Assembly (NCBI GenBank): GCA_004835665.1
Contig: RBKR01000013.1
Coordinates: 620,001 to 684,000, forward strand
DNA: 64,000 nucleotides
Direction of reading: 5' to 3'
Source: Phoma sp. XZ068
Taxonomy: Eukaryota; Ascomycota; Dothideomycetes; Pleosporales; Didymellaceae
In this document: positions 59,258-64,000 of the stretch, in pieces
How positions within the stretch are numbered: position 1 is the stretch's first letter
How the letters are laid out: each line of letters begins with the position of its first letter
Translations under genes and position numbers: made by a program
Notes under the pieces: model-generated
Database searches by the model: none
What the model was told of the DNA's origin: nothing
What the model saw: only the letters and a program-made list of their open reading frames with translations

Positions 59258-59734
59258 CTACCCCACAACCGGCTCTCCCCCCTGACGACCACCCACCCTC
59301 GTCAAAGGCTCCAAGCCCATCTCATCCATCGTCTCCTCATTCAGCATCCACGATGTCCCCATCGCCCTCACCCTCTCCCTCTCATCCACCTCCGCCGCAT
59401 ACCTCGTTCCCATATCAAACAGCACCGCATCGTCGAGGACCCAAGACGTCTTAACCGTCTTCTTCCTATTTATCGAAAACCCCTTTCCTTCCTCCGCCTT
59501 GGTGGACTTTCGCGTTTGGCAGGGAGTGGACCCCGTCGTTTTACCACTGCACGGGCGAAAGTAGCGTTTCACTGCGTCGAGGATTTTGCTGATACTGCTC
59601 TTGGGTGCGGGTTTGGGGTGTGGGTAGGGACTTGGTGCGCGGCGGAGGCGGGCGAATTGGGGGCCTACGTGCCCTTCGGTGGGGAGTTGGAATGTGATGC
59701 TCATTTTGGGTGTGGGGTTGGGGTGTAGCTCCAT
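59258..59734 (-). CDS. Small basic orphan protein with an internal repeat
   Basis: Single exon of 158 residues from the first ATG (59734); the frame runs a further 18 codons upstream without an ATG, so a 5' exon is possible. The N-terminal half is Pro/His/Lys-rich and basic. The C-terminal half carries two copies of one motif: TSWVLDDAVLFDMG (about residues 97-110) and TSWMLNEETMDEMG (about 126-139), consensus TSW-x-L-[DN]-[DE]-x(5)-MG. The repeat argues that this is a real protein. No membrane segment or known domain. Codons favour pyrimidine third positions in places. Function unknown. Confidence 0.55.
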   Translation of the reverse strand: MELHPNPTPKMSITFQLPTEGHVGPQFARLRRAPSPYPHPKPAPKSSISKILDAVKRYFRPCSGKTTGSTPCQTRKSTKAEEGKGFSINRKKTVKTSWVLDDAVLFDMGTRYAAEVDERERVRAMGTSWMLNEETMDEMGLEPLTRVGGRQGGEPVVG

Positions 59735-60066
59735 GTGGTGTTTGGGTTTGTGTAGTCTTGGTTTGGAGGGTGAGGCTGCGAGGCTCACAGTTTGATTTTA
59801 GAACTTTTGAGTGTTGATATAGAGGTAGGAGATGGTGTAGACATGTTGAATGTATACTGGGTGCATTGTACTGAATTTTTGGAAACTTGGTTCAGTTGTG
59901 TTGAGATGGTGGAGAACCAGAGTTGATGTTGGTGAATTATATTGCTCTTACCAACAACCATCATGATTGGAATACTGCTATTTTCACACAAATGTATTTC
60001 AGGTAGAGTGTTCGGGTGGGACTATGTGTCGTCCAATTGTGTGAATTAATTTGAGCTGATATTTTG
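59735..60066. other. AT-rich intergenic stretch
   Basis: Upstream flank of the small repeat-bearing gene. TG-rich and AT-rich; no gene is visible. Confidence 0.55.
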
Positions 60067-60300
60067 TCAACCAGAGTTCTGGTGAAGTCGAAGACTACCA
60101 CTGTTATTATTATGGACAACCATAAACTGCACATAGTGCTGCTCCAAGAACGTCCAGTCAATCTTTACTGGTGCATGCAATGACACAAACAAAAAATATC
60201 GAAGTTGAGCGTGTAAGAGGTTGACGAAAGAATGGTTCATGCGATAGTGAGCACAGCCTCGAAAGTTGCCCAGGTTGCTCTTGTAGATGCGCCGACGCTG
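60067..60300 (-). pseudogene. Second coding-like fragment of the same possible orphan family
   Basis: An open frame ending in TGA at 60067-60069. It contains LLHAQLRYFLFVSLHAPVKI, then DWTFLEQHYV and MVVHNNNSG. The pattern (aromatic-VSLH, about 20 residues, MVV) parallels the fragment at 46768-47046, including an almost identical GTGTCATTGCA core at DNA level. It stops abruptly after MVVHNNNSGSLRLHQNSG. The neighbourhood is AT-rich. A relic is more likely than a gene. Confidence 0.3.
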
Positions 60301-60351
60301 AAAAAGTGAAGTAAGAAAGCAAAAGAAAACGCTATCCCAGATGACCGCTGC

Positions 60352-60362
60352 GGGACTCGAAC
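60352..60362 (-). promoter_or_regulatory. RNA polymerase III B box downstream of U6
   Basis: GTTCGAGTCCC on the minus strand matches the B-box consensus GGTTCGANTCC closely. It starts five bases beyond the U6 T-run. No tRNA can be folded around it, so it fits the extragenic downstream B box known from yeast SNR6 that recruits TFIIIC. Confidence 0.75.
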
Positions 60363-60367
60363 TTGCC

Positions 60368-60374
60368 AAAAAAA
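60368..60374 (-). terminator. Pol III terminator of U6
   Basis: Seven consecutive T on the minus strand directly after the U6 body, the standard Pol III stop. Confidence 0.85.
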
Positions 60375-60475
60375 TGGTAGCATCTCTTTTCGATTGCGTG
60401 TCATCCTTAGTGCAGGGGCCATGCTAATCTTCTCTGTATTGTTTCAATTGACCATTTGCCCGTAGGCAAAAGAAC
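60371..60475 (-). ncRNA. U6: U6 spliceosomal small nuclear RNA
   Basis: About 105 bases on the minus strand, matching the usual U6 length. In order: a 5' hairpin (TTTGCC pairing with GGCAAA around TAC), GGTCAATTGAAACAATACAG, the invariant ACAGAGA box (60431-60437) that pairs with the 5' splice site, GATTAGCATGGCCCCTGC with the AGC catalytic triad, then AAGGATGACACGCAATCG for the internal stem-loop, and a U-rich 3' end. No intron interrupts it. U6 forms the catalytic core of the spliceosome with U2. The 5' end is taken as the G of GTTCTTTTGCC; the TATA spacing would also allow a start up to eight bases later. Confidence 0.95.
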
Positions 60476-60489
60476 GCACAGTTTTGAGG

Positions 60490-60498
60490 ATTATAAAG
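60490..60498 (-). promoter_or_regulatory. TATA box of U6
   Basis: CTTTATAAT on the minus strand, about 16-24 bases before the assumed U6 5' end. Fungal U6 genes combine such a TATA box with A- and B-box elements for Pol III. Confidence 0.6.
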
Positions 60499-61050
60499 AC
60501 ATAATAATTCTCTGACTGTATGGTGATGGGGGTCCGAGGCGGTCATGAGGCGGAAGGCAACAGCTATCACGTGAGCTGTGCCTGATCAGTGTTCGGGTTA
60601 GAAGTGAACGTAGAACTTGAACTTTACTGCATATGAATTTCAGGTTGTATTAGCGCTAGTTTCACGTCATGTTAGGTGTTTGATCTTGACATTCGATTGT
60701 GTGTTGGATGGGTGGTTGTTATAGCTCTACGGCAGGAAGGTTGTTTACGTGACCTTTGAATGCAGTAGTGGCGGTCTTCATCGTGAAAAGACCTGGCTGC
60801 TGCACACAATCATACTGTCTAGTTGATCATCTCACAATTCTTCGAAGAAGGAAGTAAGGGGAGATTGAACAGTACAACACTACTGTGGACAGGAGTACTA
60901 ACTCAAACGACGTCACAGCCCGAACCTTCGCAAGCGCATGAGCAAGCGACTTCCTACGGCACCTCTAGTTCTGGGAGTATTGAATGCCAGATTCAGATTT
61001 CTCCCTATTCTCGATGTGTTCCATAGTGTAGCAAGGAAAGGTGCATCGCG
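60499..61050. other. Intergenic stretch between U6 and the SDR gene
   Basis: Upstream flank of U6 and 3' flank of the SDR gene. Short frames only; no gene is visible. Confidence 0.55.
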
Positions 61051-62159
61051 TTATACTTCAGGGTTCTTCCTTTTGCTGGCGCCTCCGTCCAAAATCATCT
61101 CCTGCCCCATTGTTAGCCAGAACCTTTCATTGTTCCTGTCGAATTAGACGTCAATATCGTAACACTCACCTGTCCACTCATGAATCCGGCACCCATCGCA
61201 TACTCGATCGCCTCAGCAATGTCTTCTCCCTGGCCCACGCGACCGGCGAGATGCTGTCTGTGGTGCAGTTCGCTATGACTACCCGCCCAGAGCTCGAGCC
61301 TCGCCTTCTTAGCATCATCTTCATGTGGCGCACCTTGTGTTACCGCCGCCGTCTCATCACCCTCCTTGCACTCGTGCTTGACATTGATCCACCCGGGCGA
61401 TATCACGTTCACCCTTATACCCCAACGCTGGCAGGACACCGCCATAGCTTGGGTTAAGCCCAGCACTCCAGCTTTCGTCGATCCGTATCCTTCGCAATCA
61501 GGATCGGACTGGTGAGCTCGGAAAGATGATATGTTGAGGATGCAACCGCCTTCGTCGGTCTTGTCTTCCCCATGCAGATCCTTTGGAAGGTTGCTGTACT
61601 CCTCTTGTCGCTTTACATCGTTCTTACGGTCGATACCTTTCTGTTCAGCCTGTCCTTTCCCTTTGATCTTTGGGTTCTGTGCCTTCATGAATGGGATGAC
61701 AGCCTGGCTCATCCAAAATGGTGCGCTCAAATTAACGTCAATGTACTCTTGCCATTCCTCTGCCACAGCTGGGTCTTCCATCGTCCCATTTCCAGCCATG
61801 AAGAAACCACGCGCAATCCCTACATTGTCAGGTCATGTCGCATTGAGCCATGACACAGGCTGAGCCACATTACCTGCATTGTTTACAAGGACATCAATAA
61901 TGCCACCAAAGAACTCTGCAGCTTCAGCAACAGCTAGTCGTATCTCATTCATGCTTCGGAGATTTGCTGTTGCATAGCCAACGCGTGGAGCATATGCGGA
62001 TAAATGCTTGGTGGCTGCGTACTCAAGTTCATCGCCATCAACGTCGATGAGAAAGACACGGTGGGATAGTGGCTGCGCAAGGAGGTGTCGTGCGGTGACC
62101 CGTCCGATACCACGCGCTCCACCTGTTATAATGATGTTCTTGCTCTTTGAATTCACCAT
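61051..62159 (-). CDS. Short-chain dehydrogenase/reductase with a charged insertion
   Basis: Three exons, 61874-62159, 61170-61819 and 61051-61101, give 328 residues. The last exon codes only EMILDGGASKRKNPEV. Classical SDR motifs are all present: the cofactor loop TGGARGIGR (residues 13-21), NNAG rebuilt at the first junction (about 92-96), ILNISS with the catalytic Ser, and YGSTK with the Tyr/Lys pair, then ISPGW. Compared with the roughly 250-residue family, two extra hydrophilic blocks occur: a Lys/Glu-rich insert of about 45 residues between PFMKAQ and GGCILNISS, and another of about 40 residues after SPGWI. It likely uses NAD(P)H on a small ketone or alcohol; the substrate is unknown. 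The C-terminal -DGG is typical of the FabG-like branch. Confidence 0.9.
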
Positions 62160-63049
62160 CTTGAAGCTGGAAGAGTTGTGGTCAGCGAGTGCTCGTTACG
62201 CGTTGAGGAACAATTAAAATCCCATTGCGGCTGCGGTGTCACGTTTACGTCAGACTGCAAATCCAACGCCCCGTGATCAACCACTAACCCAAGTCGCCTT
62301 TCGATTTGAAGGGTGATCTCCGAAAAGAATAAATCTTGTGGTCTAGTTCTACAGAGTGTCGATGAGCGCAGTAGTGTGATGATTTATTGTATCGATTACC
62401 GACCTACAGTGTTCTTAGGGATCTCGTCACACTGGCTCATGCTGCTTGGGTGATAGACCACATTTTCCTTTCTCTTCCTCAACACTGAATCTGAGCTAGA
62501 GCATCTGTTGTAAATAATCATTTCGACTGCAGACTCTTCGTCACTGAATTTCGCAAACATCGTGCAGGGAGATGACAGCACGTCCACATCCTTGTTCGAG
62601 CCTCAAACCTACATTGCCAAGGTGAGCCAATTTATTAACGTTCCTGATCATAAGAAGCCTCGTAAGCTCTAACATCCACTGCCGTGACTGTTCGATGTCT
62701 AAAATAGAAGGCCAAGGAAGGGAGAGATGCGGCAATGCTGAAGTCCGGAGTCGTACTGCTGTTTTTAGAATCTTTGTATTGAAATTTGATTCTGTACAAC
62801 CACAGAGTTCACATATCTACTTCAAAATTGATTTAGTGGATCTATACTGAACACATAGTCAAGACACAGAGTTTGAGAGAGCAAGACGCGACCGCGATCA
62901 AGTACTGGCCCGTTTGATTCTTAATTCTCAACAATCTTCATTGCATTGTCTGATACAGGCTCTCTCGCAGTCTCTAGGTCTTCACAGTATCAATTACGGT
63001 GCCGCCTCTTACTTTGACTCTTGGCAACAGGCTATCCTCTCGAACCGCG
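62160..63049. other. AT-rich intergenic stretch
   Basis: 890 bases. A minus-strand frame at 62396-62587 (63 codons) and an overlapping one at 62541-62735 have no family resemblance and no compatible splice chain. It holds the SDR promoter and the upstream flank of the next gene. I see no supportable gene. Confidence 0.5.
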
Positions 63050-64000
63050 ATGTTACTCAGTAGTCATAAACGATGGCTGCTCTTTCTAGCGGCATCCCGC
63101 CTAACACTTCAACAAACAAGCGATAAAGCCAAGGTTCAAGATGATGTCCAAGCTAGAACTTTGTCCCAATACCTGAAAGGAGATACAACAAAATGTGGGC
63201 CTCTAGCCAGCCCAACTTGTGGGGAGCAATGTGTGGTCTATCCTCCGCGAATCTCAGCAATATCTTGGGTACGAGAAGAGCAAATCATATACACAACGCA
63301 GATTACAGTTGGAATTATTAGCACTACCGTCTTCATGGATAGTAACACCATGGCAATGGCAGTGCGTACTCACATTGACTATCGTTGGTCTGGAGCTTCC
63401 GACAACATGTACCCACCATTTCCAACAACGGATGAGTATGGCACTGCGTGGGCAATCTCTGCCTATACTAATGCAGGTACTACCACTAACTTGCATTTGG
63501 CATGGCCCAATTCTTATATCGACTATTCTACCAAATATTCTTGGGAAGGAATATTGCCTACACACGATGAAGCAAGCTCTGTGTCATGCGTATCAGCAAC
63601 AGTCGAACCTTCGACGCACTACCTTGCAGAACACTGGATGTTCCCTCAACCTCCTCCAGCAGGCAGAAAGTTTACAAGTGAATCTGGTCTGGGCTACAAA
63701 CCGCTATGGGTACCTCTTGGAGCTGTTTCAAAAGAGCCTCATGTCTGGGAGCCTCTCGACGCTGTGCCACAAGATGCATTCTTCCGAAGCGCCTTCCCTT
63801 CAGCGGCAGCCTTAAGCCTTTGCACCCCAGTAGTGATGTCCAGTCCAAGTCCGACTACTTTCTACGCACCAGAGTTCTACTTCGACCACACAACTGTTGT
63901 AAGCTTTTTCGAAAGTCCTCTCACAGCCCAAAACACGTCTTCAAGGATGGGATGGAATCAGACCGCTATGATAGGAGCTTTGAACAGTTCTGATGGGCTC
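63050..64000 (+). CDS. Putative secreted orphan protein, 5' part (runs off the window)
   Basis: An uninterrupted frame of 317 codons from the ATG at 63050 to the last base of the window, with no stop. The first 25 residues (KRWLLFLAASRLTL core) look like a signal peptide. The early part has a Cys cluster (TKCGPLASPTCGEQCVVYPP) and the rest is rich in Ser, Thr, Tyr and Pro, with possible N-glycosylation sites (QNTS, WNQT, LNSS). It resembles the many lineage-specific extracellular proteins of plant-associated ascomycetes, but I recognise no family. The 3' end, and any introns beyond the window, cannot be seen. Confidence 0.65.
   Translation, partial: MLLSSHKRWLLFLAASRLTLQQTSDKAKVQDDVQARTLSQYLKGDTTKCGPLASPTCGEQCVVYPPRISAISWVREEQIIYTTQITVGIISTTVFMDSNTMAMAVRTHIDYRWSGASDNMYPPFPTTDEYGTAWAISAYTNAGTTTNLHLAWPNSYIDYSTKYSWEGILPTHDEASSVSCVSATVEPSTHYLAEHWMFPQPPPAGRKFTSESGLGYKPLWVPLGAVSKEPHVWEPLDAVPQDAFFRSAFPSAAALSLCTPVVMSSPSPTTFYAPEFYFDHTTVVSFFESPLTAQNTSSRMGWNQTAMIGALNSSDGL

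Noticed and set aside
60340..60375. A tRNA gene near the B box at 60352
   Set aside because: No cloverleaf or A box can be placed around it, and the adjacent U6 gene explains the B box.
62396..62735. Two overlapping minus-strand frames that might be exons
   Set aside because: They are in different frames, no donor and acceptor pair joins them in phase, and neither resembles a known family.

Overview
This window is nuclear DNA from a filamentous ascomycete (Pezizomycotina), most likely a dothideomycete such as a member of the Pleosporales. The assignment is an inference from gene content. Genes are compact, sit on both strands, and carry short introns (mostly 45-90 bases) with GT..AG ends and CTAAC/CTGAC-like branch points. 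The gene set (SET1, ECM29, FAP1, EAF1/VID21, GFA1, RIB4, VHC1, AVT-type transporter, MAK11, ERD1-like, BIG1, ILM1) is typical fungal housekeeping. I see no operons, CRISPR arrays, tRNA or rRNA genes, or intact transposons.

Layout. Positions 1-5 kb carry a membrane dipeptidase (-), an Ilm1-type membrane protein (+) and a cytochrome P450 (+). Positions 5-11 kb carry the NFX1-type zinc-finger protein FAP1 (-), head to head with a BIG1-type ER protein (+), then a small membrane protein (-). Positions 12-19 kb look accessory: an FAD monooxygenase (-), a SnoaL-fold protein (+), a 109-residue protein that is essentially only a poly(A)-binding-protein MLLE domain (+), and a 1,101-residue unrecognised protein with a UBA-like segment (+). 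Positions 19-28 kb hold a UBA-UAS-UBX Cdc48 adaptor (-) head to head with the proteasome scaffold ECM29 (+). Positions 28-37 kb hold SET1, RIB4 and GFA1, all on the minus strand. Positions 39-46.5 kb hold two head-to-head vacuolar transporters, an AVT3/4-type amino-acid transporter (-) and the cation-chloride cotransporter VHC1 (+). Positions 47-54 kb hold MAK11 (-) head to head with the NuA4 scaffold EAF1 (+). Positions 54-59 kb hold an ERD1/EXS protein (-), a small membrane protein (+) and a secreted GH5 glycosidase (+). Positions 59-64 kb are AT-richer and hold a small repeat-bearing protein (-), a U6 snRNA gene (-) with a Pol III B box just past its terminator, an SDR oxidoreductase (-), and the 5' part of a putative secreted protein that is open to the window edge (+).

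How they work together: several neighbours share short divergent promoters and related roles, namely UBX adaptor/ECM29 in proteostasis, the two vacuolar transporters, and MAK11/EAF1 in growth and chromatin functions. No single pathway links the window.

Multi-exon models were built by reading splice sites and checking reading phase by hand; exon coordinates are given in each entry. Family names come from recognised motifs, not database searches. The best candidates for new biology are the stand-alone MLLE protein beside a UBA-like orphan, the compact U6 gene with its downstream B box, and two decayed fragments of what looks like the same protein family.
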